The notes beneath the pieces are model-generated. The model saw only the letters and a program-made list of their open reading frames with translations, ran no database searches and was not told the DNA's origin. From Guadua angustifolia (Eukaryota; Streptophyta; Magnoliopsida; Poales; Poaceae), in NCBI GenBank assembly GCA_036346375.1, contig CM070508.1:19846852-19910851 (forward strand): DNA of 64,000 nt, read 5' to 3'. Of this stretch, positions 1-12,431 are shown piece by piece. Both the position numbers and the translations under genes were made by a program. Numbering within the stretch: position 1 is the stretch's first letter; each line of letters starts with the position of its first letter.

Positions 1-405
1 AGTGCGAAAATCGTTTAGAAAATCCTGAAATTGTGAAAAATGGCCGGGAGTGTCACTGAGACAAAGAATTCATCGATTCGTGTCAATTTTATGAACCGCA
101 CGAATTGGAGTGTCAATTCGTGAATTGCCAACGAATTCGGTGTCACAGCCAAATTTCCCGGATTAATCTGCCTTTTACCCTCGGATTAGTCTTAATCGAC
201 TAGTCTAGTTACCTTTCTAATCGGTTTTCTGGCTGATTCTCGATTTTTAGCCGATTCGCCCCGAGGATCGGCTTGATTGAATTTTACAACTCTTTCCCTT
301 ATCGATTGCAGGGTCAAATCGATTGGCATGCTTGCGCACACTTGAATCCGGTGTTCGTCCGGTGTGTTGCAACCAGAAACCCTCTTCACGTTTTTGGCGT
401 CAACA
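1..405 (+). mobile_element. 3' part of a Ty3/gypsy LTR, cut by the window edge
   Basis: The last ~260 bp align by eye with the 3' ends of the two LTRs at 56,623-57,295 and 59,484-60,198. Shared stretches include the ATCTGCCTTTTACCC block, GTCAAATCGATTGGCA, CCGGTGTTCGTCCGGTGTGTTGC and the end CACGTTTTTGGCGTCAACA. It ends with the LTR-type CA at 405. No primer-binding site follows, unlike the left LTR at 57.3 kb, so this is either a 3' LTR or a solo LTR. Its left part and its TSD partner lie outside the window. It is clearly diverged from the element at 57-60 kb, so it is an older or different subfamily. Confidence 0.75.
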
Positions 406-1993
406 GAATCCTTGAAGGCTCGCTAATTTGAGTGTATTTTTTTTATTGATCAAGAAAGTTCAAGTTGCAAATAAAAGATATCGGATATTTATAGTTTTGG
501 GCTTAATTATACAAAAGGTTGAAGTACCCCTCTTGCAAACAACAAAGTTATAGGTACAAGTGGGGGTGCGGTCGTTGTTTGAGGATAGGAAGTAGCCATT
601 TGATCTGTGCTTCCTCTATTTAGATACTGATTGTACTGTATTTATGGGGCTGCCGGACGAGTGGTCCCAAAGATGAAAGCATGTTTTTAAGTTGGTGGGT
701 CTTTCTTATCATGTGAGACCCCTTTGATGGTCTCCATCCTCAATTGATTGTAGAAGCTCCTCTGACACCTTCAAGGAGTTGCAAGCAGGGTTCAAAAAAT
801 CAACGAAAATCGCTTGGTCCGTATCGACACAGATTGGCTTTTAAAACCACTTGGTAAACCGGTCTAATTAAAAAAATTCAAAATTTTGAAAAAATTTTAT
901 ACAACGTAAACTAGTCGAAAATCGCTCAAAAAAATTGATTGCTAAAAAGTTCAACTAGTCCATTGATTTTCCTTGGAAATCGGACGATTTTCCATAGAAA
1001 TGGTCAATTTTTTTTCCAAAAAAATTGATTTTGAAACTCTACAACTTTTGATGATTTTCAATCGATTTTTGGCTCGATATTTCTGATTTTTGAATTTTGA
1101 GTGATTTTCTTTATATCGATTTTGTTAACCTTAGTCTTAAGAGACGTAGGTTCCTCGTAATGGCGTCAACCTTAGATGCAACAGAACGTAGCCTTCAAGA
1201 GCGAGGGCCTCTCAATTGGAGGGCAAAGAGAGGGCGGAGCTGCTCCATCGCTGGGCCCTGTCCTGAACGGAGGGGCCTTAGTCATTTCTCCGACATCTGT
1301 ACTGGTATACAATTAGCCATCGCGCACGTACGTGTTACTCCAAAGATTTGTTCTTTCACCTTTCATTTCCCTCCCAGATTGCCATAGATCATTAGATCGT
1401 GGTAGAATATTTTTTCTAAAGAGTACAAGACACAACTTACGTATATCACATTTAAGGTTACAAGACATACATATACAATTTACATATAACACACTCACGT
1501 ACACAACTCACACATATCTACACACGCTAAGAAAACAATTTCTGTTGAGTGCATACACGTGTGTATCTATTTTTAATTATTTAAGTGAAACCCGAACCGG
1601 ATGGACAATCACTCTCACTCGGAGCTAACGCTCAGGTCTCGAATGCGGTAGAATATATGCAGGCTCGAATAAAACCAGCAGCAAGCAGGAAAAAAATAAA
1701 TTCGAGCATGAATAAGCAGACATCCCAGTGCAATGTACTAGTCGCCAATCTGAGGCCCCTTTGGGATAGATTATGGGAATGCAGATTCTGGATTCTAGAG
1801 AATCGGGTGGGTGATAACTTCTGATTTTATATACAACTTCTTTTACAATTAAAAGCAGAATTAGTAAACAAAATCAGAAAATATCACTCATTTGATTCTC
1901 CTAAAATTTAGAATATGTATTTCCATAATCTGTCCTAAGAGGACATGATGCTACTACTGCTAGCTTATATGCAAAATATGCTTCTTCCTGGTA
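406..1993. other. Intergenic, no recognisable gene
   Basis: The stretch is AT-rich and only short random open frames occur. From about 795 to 1,110 it is built of overlapping AAAATCG/GATTTT words in both orientations, which looks like a degraded small inverted-repeat element, but I could not fix its ends. Nothing in 1,120-1,993 resembles a known protein. Confidence 0.5.
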
Positions 1994-3480
1994 TGGATTG
2001 AAATCTCGATATCGCTCTAAATACCGTCCGTAACCAGAGAACGAAATCTCAGCGAGATCTCAGTATTTCAAACAAATTCCAGCCGAAATACAAAAATAGA
2101 ATTTGAATTCTTGTTTTTTTTTGCCACCAGTAAAGCCGAGATCTCAACGAGATTTGCCGAGATCTCAGCAAATTTGGGTGGTGTGAAATCCGGTGAAAAT
2201 GAAGTCAAAAAATTTTAAAATTTTTTCTAAAGATTCCTGACACATTGACGATATTTTCATAAAATTTGAGAAAATTACAAAGCCTATGGAGTTTTTAAAA
2301 ATTCAAACATTGCTACTGTCCTAATAAAACACTGACCAGTAAATTTGAATCGAATGAAACATAAAACAAACCACATTAGAAAATTTTTAAATTTTTGTAC
2401 ATGGTTGCGATGCATCTCACTAATATTCTCATAAAATTTTCATATGATGATCAAGCTTTATGAATGTTTAAAAAATCAGACAATGCTACTGTGCTAATAA
2501 AAGCTTTACCGATAAACTTCAACCAAATGAAAAATTATACAAACCATTTTAGAAAATTTTGAAAATTTTTATGGATGGTATTGATTTATCATTAATATTT
2601 TAATAAAATTTTTATCTAATGATTAAGCTTCAAGAAATTCCAAAAAAGCTGACAGTGTTACGTCCTTATAAAAGCTTGATGATCAATACATATATTTGCT
2701 TTAGCAACAAAAAATGTTTAAAATTTTTAAAATTTTTGCATAATAGTTATAAGGAAATTATTAAGATCTCATAAAAATTTTGAATCATGATCACACTCCA
2801 CTGAATTTATAAAATTCTTACAAGTACAGTGTACAATTTATGTTTTTTCTATTTTTGATTTTTGAAATATAACAAATGAAGTTCAATACATACATAGATT
2901 TGTTTGAGCAAACAAAAAATATTTAAAATTTTTATAAATTTTGTAAAATGTTACTGAGTCAATTATTAATCTCTTATAAAAATTTCGGATCATGATCACA
3001 CACGAGAAAATTTATAAAATTCTGAAATGTTACTGTCCCAATTATGTTCATTCTGTTTTTTATTTTTTAAAGATAAAAAATGAAGTTTAATTATTTTTAA
3101 AAAAATTTTGTATGATCCTACACTTCTTATAATGGTACCATAAATTTTTCACATCAGGATAAAGCATGTACAATTTTATAAAAATCTGACAGTGTTTTTA
3201 CAGTTTTAAAAAAGTCTCAAAAAATAGTTTTTCGACAATTATCATGGAAGATCATTTTTTTCAGGGTAATTGACCTAAATCCGGTCAAATCCGGGTATTA
3301 AACTTTGAATTCCGGGTTCAAATCCCGAGATACTGAGCGGTAAGAGCAAAATCTCGTCGAAAAAACGAGATTACTGTAATAACACGATTTTTTTTTATTT
3401 TTAAATTCGGACGGCAATCAAAATTTCGTTTAGTTCCGAAGAACGAGATCTCGCAAAATCTCGCCAAGATTTCTAACCTT
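1994..3480. mobile_element. 1.5-kb non-coding element with inverted ends and ~170-bp internal repeats
   Basis: The left end (GGATTGAAATCTCGATATCG) and the reverse complement of the right end (AAGGTTAGAAATCTTGGCGA) are imperfect inverted repeats, and both are followed inside by GAGATCTCG-type words. The interior is extremely AT-rich and made of degenerate direct repeats. A block around TGCTACTGT-CTAATAAAA recurs near 2,309, 2,486 and 2,653 and more weakly near 3,026, giving a period of about 170-175 bp. No transposase is visible and no clear TSD was found. It is probably a non-autonomous TIR element, but the superfamily is undecided. Confidence 0.45.
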
Positions 3481-5518
3481 GCTGCCCGGCATCTGATGAG
3501 AAGCCAAGTAGAGGAATTAGAGCGGCAGGCAAGAATAACTATTGCAGAGACGACAGAACACTTACTGTACGACTGGAGGCACTGTTGAGCAAACGCGCCC
3601 TGAAGAGAGGTGCAAATTGCATCGCATCACAGGATTTGTTTTTTTGCTCCTGCACTCACCAAGTGGAATCTCTCGAGCACGACTCATGAGTAGCCCGGCC
3701 GCCTGGCCCGCCTCTCATGCGTTTCCTTTCAGGGACCCACATACTCACTGCCACTGCTGTCTCCGACTGGCAACGCAAAACAAGCAAGCAGCTCGCCTTC
3801 GTTCTCAAGTCCATCTGCGAAGGAAACGAACTACATCGTCAGCTGTTGATGGCTTCCTATGTTGGTAAGCTGCTAAGACGTTGTGGCTTGCGAGTTCGTG
3901 ACACAGCGCTGGCTCACGCAAAGCAACCTACGTCAACAGATCGAATAGGAATCAAACAGTGGTTATTTCCGTATTCGTATTCGTATTTTTTATACACAAA
4001 TGCAAATACGAATTCAAATATTCTCATGTTTGAATGCAAATCAAATGTTGCAACGAATACGAATCAAGTACCTACCCAATTGGATCGGATTCGAGTATCT
4101 TCTTAACTTCTATAATTACAAGATATTTATGATATCTTATCCTCTTATGTAACATAGTTAATCATTCTAATTTATTATTTCACGTAAAGAAACATAAATT
4201 CACACTAAACCAAGAATACTCGCCCACATAATTAGCCATACTGCAATAAACATGCATGTTTTATCGAATTCGAATACGAATCTAAATAGAGTTGGTACAA
4301 TAACATTTCGAATGATAAAAGTCCGTTAATTTAAAAATGAGTATTCATATCCTATCGTAGAATAAAACCGATAAATTATATATATTTGACACCCCTAGCA
4401 ACCGATCATGTTCTTTTAGAAGTCCAATGCCCCTTGTTGCTGTTGACAAGACTGAGCGCACCTCGGAGTCTCGGACCGCCCGGGGAGATTCGAGTTATTG
4501 CCTACAGTAGTAACTAGGGGTCTTATTGAGAGGTGCAGTTTTTCTAAAAAGTTTTTTATTTTATAAGTTAAAAAACGATTGCATCTTTTTATAAGAGATT
4601 GTTTGATAAATAACTAATTTTTCTTAGCAATAAGTTGGAAAAGTAGATTCAACCCAACTTTCATTTTTTGCTAGCTATATATGTCTTTTAACTTATGCAA
4701 AAAACGTTTAAAAGTTGAGCTTTTTGGAGGTTTATTGGCTTTTCAAAAGCTAGCTTTAAACCTCCTAAACATAGTTTATCAAAAATTAGCTTAAAACCTC
4801 CTAAACAGGGTTTAGACTCCTGCAGCAAGTGTTGTACATAGTTTAGACGGTCCAAACACGTGAGCAGCGGCCCGGATCCATTATTTTACCGGTTTCTTCA
4901 GCTAGAGTTTAATCCCACCAGCTACATACATCGAACGGGTTATCTGTGCGAATTTTTCATAATTTTATCGTGCGCGACCGCTTAGCAGTTAGCAGCACTA
5001 GGCCTCGCGCGACAACTCCGTCAACCAACGCACCTCTTTTCAAACGCAAAATGCGACACGCACGCGGTGAAAGGAAAGGTCATGTCGGGGCCGGCCGCCA
5101 GGGATCAACGTGTGAGTCGTTGTGGCCTGGTCGGTCCGTCTAGTCTAATAAGATGCTACACCGGAGTGGTATCTGTTCTGTGGCTCAGTAGGTGCCCGTG
5201 GGCCATGACGCACATATGTATGTGTGTGTGGCTGTTCCCAGGCCGTAAGTAAGCTAGTGCTGCAGTACGTGTAGATTCATGCCATATTGCAGTCCACTTG
5301 GAGGTCACGAAAGTGATTCGAGGAATAATTGCTCGCTTTGGAGTTTGCCGGCTACAGGTATGCCGCAGGGGCAGGAGAATCCGCCGTCACGGAACGTGTT
5401 TCGCGCAAGCGCGTGTAAGGACGGAAGGATCCTTTGGCAGTATGATTTTTTTCCCCGTCAGGCTTTAGTGTTTAGATATGTGAACCGTGGTGAGTGGCGT
5501 GAAACTTATCCAAGACAT
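3481..5518. other. Intergenic DNA with AT-rich repeat remnants
   Basis: No convincing gene is present. Open frames at 3,542-4,106 have no recognisable domains and overlap a hAT-like remnant. At about 4,540-4,815 there is an AT-rich block in which an AAACCTCCTAAAC motif occurs twice near the right side, and its inverse GGAGGTTTA once. It looks like a decayed MITE without definable ends. From 4,880 to 5,500 the DNA is of mixed composition with nothing recognisable. Confidence 0.4.
3929..4396. mobile_element. Possible hAT-like MITE remnant
   Basis: The right end reads TTTGACACCCCTA, the inverse of the common plant hAT terminus TAGGGGTGTCAAA. The left end TACGTCAACA is only a weak match. GCAACC occurs just outside both ends, consistent with a partly decayed 8-bp TSD. 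The interior is rich in CGAATACG/CGTATTCG words of the kind seen in subterminal regions of such elements, as also in the element at 60,981-63,033. It has no coding capacity. Confidence 0.35.
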
Positions 5519-5751
5519 GCCCCGTTTGGTACGGTTCTAGATTTTAGTAGAAACGGAAATGATTTCGGATTCTTGGTAGAAACGTTTCAGGTAGAATCAG
5601 AATCCGGAGGAACGGGTTGCTAGCCGATTCGACCACGGCGTGTAAAAATCAGAAACGTTTCACTTTGAAACGTTCCGAGTCCTATTCCGTTTGGTTGGAT
5701 TTATTTTAGATTCTAGAAGAAACAGTCCGGTTCTAAGTTGCCAAACGGAGC
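5519..5751. mobile_element. MITE, 233 bp, TSD CAT
   Basis: The left end GCCCCGTTTGG and the reverse complement of the right end GCTCCGTTTGG differ at one base. The element is flanked on both sides by CAT (5,516-5,518 and 5,752-5,754). A 3-bp TSD with GC-rich ends of this kind suggests a PIF/Harbinger-type MITE, although CACTA also makes 3-bp TSDs. The interior has inverted AGAAACG/CGTTTC words and no coding capacity. Confidence 0.65.
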
Positions 5752-7311
5752 CATAGTTTGAAACGTTGGAATTTTTCTAATTTATGTACGAGTTAAAACA
5801 GTTCTACGTAAAATTACCGTGTTTCAAACGGAGTCTTGAGAGTTGAGTCAGCTACGAGATTTTCTACTGTGTATGTAAGGAGTTAGTCCAACTAAAATGT
5901 TGCATGTGTAACCAAAACAGCGTAAGAACCTTAAAAGTTTGGCATGCAATGCCCTCCTGTCATCACTATCGTCAGTCAGATCGTCATTATAGATTAGACA
6001 TCAAATATTTTAAAAGAAAACATATGCAAAATTCATCCAACAAAACCAGCCGTTGTTTTGTCCGGAACAAAGTTCCAGTTTTCAGGCTAGTTAATTCGGG
6101 TATCAGAAATCCTGGGTCAGATTCTTTTTTTTTTTTCAAGTGAAAATTATTGCTATTTAGTGCTAGTTGTTAGCAGTGGAGCAAACATTTGAACTGAACA
6201 ATGTTTTCTTCTAGTACGTAGGAACATAACCGCAGGACGAATAGTTCTTTTGAGACGGGCGATGGATTGCCCGGGCCAAGCCTTTTCTCCTTGATAATGT
6301 CGACACGATCCTGTACTAATCCAACGTGCTACTATACTACAGCCTGCAATGCCTTTCCCTCTTTCTTTCTCGCCGTAATTATGCTCCACCAGCAATGTTT
6401 TCTGAGACAGTTTGATTGTGTCATTTGCCCTCCAAGATCTTTGGCAAAGCACCAAAAGCCTCTTGGAACCTGGGCAAGAGCTAACAAAAGAAGGCACAGC
6501 AGAGGCGGCCACTTGCCATCACCCATCAGGCCTCCCTGCGACCGTGTAAACTGTAGTACTAGAACTAGATCCACTTGTGGTTTGAAGTCTCCGGTAAGAG
6601 CATCAACGCAATTCATCAAGCACTTTGTACGTTTTCGAACTGTAGCAATAAGTTTGAACTTTACAGCCAACCGATGGTTAGTCCAACCGGTGCGGCTCCT
6701 GTTGTCTGGTAGAGCCTAAAGCTACCATTTCACTAGTTGTATGTCTGAAGGGTTTAATCTCATGGCTTTTGCGTCGTTAATCCCTAAAGATAACTCTAAT
6801 AGTCAACTATGTCATTTGTCTTCTAAAAAAAACTGCACCCTTTACAATCCGTTTTGTCGATCATCCGCTTCCTTAAAACATGATTAAATGATTTAACAAT
6901 GCATATGATATTTTACCTTTTTAAAAAAAACGTTGTAGAGCATCATTTGTGATATTTTAATAATATGTGTTATAAGAGAGAAAATACTAACTTTGTTTCT
7001 CAATACTTGTCACATGTAATCAAAACTTTTTTCCAAATAATTACAAAGTAAAATAGAAACACATAGTATAACATAACATTTTTCATTTTCATCATCGTCA
7101 TCTCTTCCTTTCATTATTACAAGGCTTATCATACTACATGCCCATAATATACATGACATAGCTTATACCAATGCTCATGACATAGCTTATACCGGTAGAG
7201 CCATTTGAACACTAAATAAAGGGTTAGAATATTTTATTTTTTGAGAATTTTAAGCATGTTCTCTTTTTTCTTTGCAACTGTAAACCATGTGTCATTGACT
7301 TTTATTTTATA
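5752..7311. other. Intergenic, no recognisable gene
   Basis: Open frames on both strands around 6,153-6,719 are shadows of one another and have no recognisable domain or start context. The stretch from 6,720 to 7,311 is AT-rich with only poly-A and poly-T tracts. Confidence 0.45.
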
Positions 7312-7565
7312 CTCCCTCTAATCATAAATAGTTGTTTCGGACGTATGTGTAGTCAAACTTTCAAAACTCTGACTATCAATATCTTTTTAATTATTTAAAT
7401 TGGATACATGAAAATCATATGTATATATTTGTCTCGAAAAGTACTTTCATAATATCATAATTTTATTATGTTTTATAACTATATTATAATATAAATTAGT
7501 AGTAAAAACTATGCTTTGAAGACCGTGTTGATATCCCAAACGATAACTATTTGTGACCGAGGGAC
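7312..7565. mobile_element. Stowaway-type (Tc1/mariner) MITE, TSD TA
   Basis: The left end begins CTCCCTCTAATCATAAATAG and the reverse complement of the right end begins GTCCCTCGGTCACAAATAG, the classic CTCCCTC-type Stowaway terminus of grasses. It is flanked by TA at 7,310-7,311 and 7,566-7,567. The interior is AT-rich with no coding capacity. The size of 254 bp is typical of the family. Confidence 0.85.
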
Positions 7566-7577
7566 TAATAGATTTTG

Positions 7578-7582
<5 letters not shown>

Positions 7583-7652
<70 letters not shown>

Positions 7653-7737
7653 CATTTTCCGTACTCTCGAGTACATACTCCCACCTAATGATATTGAAGG
7701 TGGGGAGTACGTACTCCCAGGAGTATAGAATCATTTT

Positions 7738-7768
<31 letters not shown>
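7583..7768. repeat. (AT)n tracts around a 90-bp near-palindrome
   Basis: (AT)n runs occupy 7,583-7,650 and about 7,741-7,768. Between them, 7,651-7,740 is an imperfect palindrome. GTACTCTCGAGTACATACTC on the left pairs with the reverse of GAGTACGTACTCCCAGGAGT on the right, and ATTTTCC/GGAAAAT lie outside. The shared ACTCCC word links it to the TIR element that starts at 7,781. It may be a short foldback MITE inserted in an AT microsatellite. Confidence 0.6.
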
Positions 7769-7773
<5 letters not shown>

Positions 7774-7780
7774 CTAATTA

Positions 7781-10160
7781 CTCCCGGGTGTAGTTACTCC
7801 CACAAAATCCACCACATAATCTCCTCCAGATTCGTGCAGCCTCGAGCGGGTTGCGGGGGCAAAGCATCAAATTTTTAACGGGCTATAGACCCAATACCGT
7901 ACCAAACAACCCCCTACTTTCTAGCTCATTTAAACATACCATACCAAGTCAAATGCTCACCTTCCCACATGATTGGTGACCAAAAAATTTGGCCACACCG
8001 CCACGATGTATTGGAACAAGCGGCGTGTGCCATTCGTCGCCGTCACGCAGGATTAATTGGGAGTGTACGTAAGGCGCCGTCTTCCCCTACAGCCCTGTAT
8101 CGGGTTAATTCTTCTTCATCATCATCTTCAGTTAGTTTCTTCCATTGATTGTTTGGAATTTTGTAGTGGTCGTCCACCGATTTGTTTGGTCTACTCATCG
8201 GATTTCTCTCATTTTAATAGCGAGATTGTAGATTGCTTGCTTGGTGATACCTCTGACGAACATACGGCACCATGGCGACGGCGTAGGATGCTCCCAAGAC
8301 GATCTTTATGGTGAGACACCGATGGCATCGGTACAACTACTGAGCGAGGACAACATGAGAGCATCATCGCCACATGCAATGGAGAGAAGTCGGAGGTGCA
8401 TTGGAAGGCTACCGTGATTGCCCATGATCGTCAACCACCAGGCTTCTAGGCTGGGATTCATCAACTGCACTCCTCAACTCGTCGTTGCTGCCTAATCGAG
8501 ATGAGACATGACTGGTGAGCATCACCCCCATTCAGTCCGTATGAATGAGAGACGCCATGCATATGAGAATCAGAATACACCAACACAATCGTTTCATGGC
8601 ACCATATTTATGAAGAGATTAATTGTTTTAACCCTAATTTATGCTCCCCTGACTTGCAGATTCGGATGCTAGACGGGCAAACCGTAGACAACCATTGATC
8701 ATCATCCTCATCGACGCCAGCGCAAAGCTCTCCTCAACATCCTCGTCGACTTCATTTGATCATTGCATACCTCTTTTGTCCATAGTATAATTCGTTTTTC
8801 ATCTATATACTCCGTGCCTATTACACACAGAAAATTTCAATACACAGGTCATGGCAGATGAGATCATTGATGATAGATGATGCGTAGATGTGAATGATGC
8901 ATGCATCCTTGACATTTGACTACAACCCGACGGCGGAGTGGCCCATGCTGTCCGGAAACATACTCCCTAAGTACATGTATATACACGTGATCACATACTA
9001 TGTACATACTCCCGAAAACATGTACTAATATACTCCCTCAAGTATATATCCTACCATGCATGTCCAACGAAAATTTGACAAATTACTATAAGGATCACAG
9101 ATTGCATCCTGTTTGAAATTCAATCTATAGGTGCATGGATATGATCTCGAGCTGAAACACGTCATATACTCATGCACAGGCGCCAAGCTTATAAAAATAC
9201 TCCCATGCAGAGGTGTCGTGCTTACAAAAAGATTATGAACACTTACAAAAAGGAGTATGCACGTTCACGTATATATAAAAAGGTAGTATCTATACGTAAG
9301 GAAAAAAGTACATACATACATGTACATTAGTAAAGTAGTATCATCTTACAAAAAAAATAGTATCTATACCTAGGGAAAAGGAGTACGTATACGTGCGAAA
9401 AAGTAGTATGTATATTCCATACTTCCTTTTGAGCTGTATACTTCATACTCCATTTTTTAAGACATGAAATATATTGTTTAGAAAGGAAACAAAGAAGAGA
9501 AACGTAAAACGCATGCATGTAGCAGCACCCACGGCCAGGGAAGCTGGGAAGGCCGAGTATCCAGCTGGTGCCGTTGCTCCATGTACACACCCGCTCCCTC
9601 AAATATAGGAATAAGTTTGGTACAGATACTCCATGCTAAATTGCTAATACATCTCCAAACACGTCAAAATGTGAATACTCCCTACGTACATGTAAACATG
9701 ATATACACCCTCATGTATACATACTCCCCAAATACACTCTTTAAGTATACATACTCCTTTAGGCATACATATATACTCCCCAAATAGATTTGGTAGTATA
9801 ATAAGTTTGTATACTCGCCAACCACATATAATTAGTTAGTTCTGTTACAGATTTTAAGAACGATACATACTAATCTCCTGGCCGCACGTGAGAACAACAA
9901 TTTCGTCTACCCGCCACAAATCTTGGGTGCAGGTGAACCAATCCTACGGGTATGCGTCACGTTAACGACTCATTGAGCATGTCCTAGGACCTAGGAGGTG
10001 GTTGAGCTAATCCTTGATTTTTGGACTATTTTATTTAAATCAGTAAATTAGCTAATGGATCCACTAGCGGATGATACTGCACCCAAAAACCCGATCAGTG
10101 TGGTGGTATATTGATGTGGATGGATGGTAGATATTGTGGGAGTAACTACACCCGAGAGTA
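7781..10160. mobile_element. 2.4-kb TIR element rich in ACTCCC motifs, unclassified
   Basis: Inverted termini of about 33 bp are visible. The left end CTCCCGGGTGTAGTTACTCC is matched by the reverse complement of 10,127-10,160, which contains CTCTCGGGTGTAGTTACTCC and continues with CCACAA-ATC-ACCA. ATAAATACTAAT occurs just outside both ends, so insertion may have duplicated about 12 bp or hit an existing repeat. The interior contains many copies of an ATACTCCC-like word (for example near 8,960, 9,007, 9,030, 9,199, 9,677, 9,721 and 9,772). No transposase is recognisable, although 8,057-8,314 is open on the plus strand. The right part, including the right TIR, is repeated at 35,561-36,042 as part of duplicated segment S. 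Confidence 0.5.
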
Positions 10161-12405
10161 GAAAAGAGGCTTCCTATATGTATAAATACTAATATATATA
10201 TATATAAAAGATTTCTTGTCTTATTTTTTTCATGAATTTGCTTATTTCTAAAATTTTAATTCTAAATAAAACCAAAATAACTATCTTCCACTTAGTTTGG
10301 AATTAAAAAAACGATCACTAGTTTACTTTTATTCTTTACAATCACTAGTTTCCTCTGATTTTTATTCTGAATTTTCATGTTTTTGGATTTTACTTCTTAT
10401 AGATTTTCTTTTCCGGTTTAAGGTTAGAGTTCGTACATAAAACTAGCGTCTATTTTGTATGCTAAATTTATGTTCGTTTTTATTGTACTTGACATAGGCT
10501 ATTTCTTTATTCTAAATTTAATTCTATTTAATTTCAAATTTTAGCCAAAGTTTAGAATCCGTATACAAATCCAACTTGCTAATTTTCATCTTATTTTTAT
10601 TCAAACTTACAGCTATAATTTCAAATTTTAGCCTTAAGTTAGAATTCATATACAAATCCGATTGCTAATTTTAATCTAATTTTTATTTCAAATTTTAGCT
10701 ATGCATCGGTTTTAATTTCAGGTTCGTATGAAAATCACATTGTTAATTTCCTTTTATTTTTTTATTGCACTTAGGATGAACTCTTTCTTTTAATCTAAGC
10801 CATGATAATTGTTTATATTTTATTTAAATAATAACATTCAATTGTTTCTATGATTTATTTTTTCTTAGAATTTGTAACATGTTTCTATCTTTTCTTAGCA
10901 GCACTAAAAGACCTGTAAGTTGTTTTTTTATGAGAATTTGTAATCTATTTCTCTAGCCTCGGAGTTGGCCAGAGTCGAACCTTGATTCTTAGGTAGATAA
11001 CAAGTTGTCGCACCGACTATGCAATTGGCTGCCCATTCTTCAGGCGGGCTGTGTTTGCGTCGTATCTCACAAATGAATCCAACATGGAATTTTGTCCCGT
11101 CAAAATAGATGCGGTATAATAGCTGAAAATCCCTACGGCCAGCTCTATATATCTTCGTGCACGCCAAAGGACACAACTACAGCAACGCATCGAATCCGAC
11201 GGGTTCATCTAAGCTAGGAAACAAGCATCATCTCCCACGATGTCCAGAGCAGCCGAATCTATTCCTTAATTGCAACATCTGAGAGAAGATCCTCCCTGAC
11301 TAATTTCTTTTATAATCTTTTCTTTTCCAGGAGAATAATCAACGTAAACGTTGCGAATGAGTATTAATCCACTCGCAGATTAATTTCAGCATTAGTTTGT
11401 ACCGTATATATGCAGTCTGTCAGTATCCAACGAGTACGACGTCTCCATGAAATGATTCATTCGTTTGTTCGTTCATTATTCCTCGAGGAATCCAGAAGGG
11501 GTCGTTCATTTTCCTGGAAACTAAGTGATCTGGGAATGACAAGGTTGCGAGAAATTTTCCCCCATGGGATCTGTTACGCTCAAGGATAGATTTGTGGCCC
11601 ACGTTGGCTGGGCCGTGGCATGGCGGGTCCAACTGCCAAGGCATGGCATGCACATATGGGTGTGGGTGGGACCGGCACAGCATGTATGTGCGTGGGTGGG
11701 ACCGACATAGTACGAATGATAGGGTTATACTGGGCTTGTGGCTGGACTCTAAGGGCGGCACATCACAGCACGTCTATATATGGCCGCGCTTGGGGCTGCA
11801 TGGCACTAAACAGGCTAACAGGCCCGAAGCAGGCACGTCACGCCTTATTAGACACAAAATAGGCATGGCACGCGGCAGGATGCCCTACCAACATCATACC
11901 ATGGCTTGCCCTGTGGCTGGTGCTATGTGGTCCACGCGTACGGTGAAAGAAGATACAAAGGAGGTGCTAGAGAAGTGGAGAGTAGAGACTAGAGAGTATC
12001 TGCTCACCGACACCGAGCATGCGCACCAAGCCGACGCCCCACCATGATGCTCGCCGAACACACCCGCAACACCACCCACGCCACCGATGCAAAGTGTGCC
12101 CAATATGTTGCACGTACACCAAGCTGATGCCCCACCAAACCACTTGCCGAGCATGTCCATGACGCCGAGCGAGCTCCTACTTAATACACCAACATGCCAC
12201 TCACTAACCGGGCAATTTCGCCTCGCATGAGGCCCACGCCATCGCTTTCCTGCTTGCCTCAAGTGGCCATTGAAACCACCATGTCGTGATGATCGCCGCC
12301 TCCACACTTGCCACTCGAGCAACCACCGATGTACAGATCTAGTGGGCTGTGAGTCTAGGAGTAGCAAGGGTAGTGAGGGAGGAGAAATTATGTACTCTAG
12401 ATCTG
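9679..12405. repeat. Duplicated segment S, copy 1 (direct repeat of 35,561-38,303)
   Basis: This 2.73-kb stretch recurs in the same orientation at 35,561-38,303 with only scattered differences. These are an (AT)n length change at about 10,187-10,206 versus 36,058-36,108, a small indel at about 10,490 versus 36,387, and a cluster of small changes near 12,000 versus 37,900. The copy ends six bases before the terminus of CACTA-1. It contains the right end of the TIR element at 7,781-10,160, an AT-rich block, a SINE-like sequence on the minus strand, and a 0.9-kb GC-richer block full of GGCATGGC/GGGTGGGACCG words. Its left flank holds the rest of the TIR element, so this copy keeps the original left context. 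Confidence 0.93.
10918..11036 (-). repeat. SINE-like sequence with tRNA-type A and B boxes
   Basis: Read on the minus strand, TGCATAGTCGG (11,013-11,023) resembles a pol III A box and GGTTCGACTC (10,972-10,981) matches a B box (GGTTCGANNC), about 30 bp apart as in tRNA-derived SINEs. The unit ends in an A-rich run opposite the T7 tract at 10,923-10,929. It does not fold into a good tRNA, so it is not called as a tRNA gene. The duplicate lies at about 36,815-36,933. Confidence 0.35.
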
Positions 12406-12431
12406 TGAGTCTACTACAGAACGACACATCA

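Noticed and set aside
6153..6719. Overlapping frames on both strands as a host gene
   Set aside because: No domain, no splice signals and the two strands exclude each other; composition is like the intergenic surroundings.
7447..7777. Open frames through the (AT)n tracts on both strands
   Set aside because: They translate only the dinucleotide repeat as Tyr/Ile runs; no gene.
10965..11040. A tRNA gene on the minus strand
   Set aside because: B-box-like and A-box-like words are present, but acceptor and T stems do not pair properly; kept only as a SINE-like candidate.
11592..12047. 151-codon frame in segment S (and the 249-codon frame at 37,307-38,056)
   Set aside because: The frame breaks differently in the two near-identical copies, contains Trp/Gly/His-rich repeats from GGGTGGGACCG words, and shows no domain.
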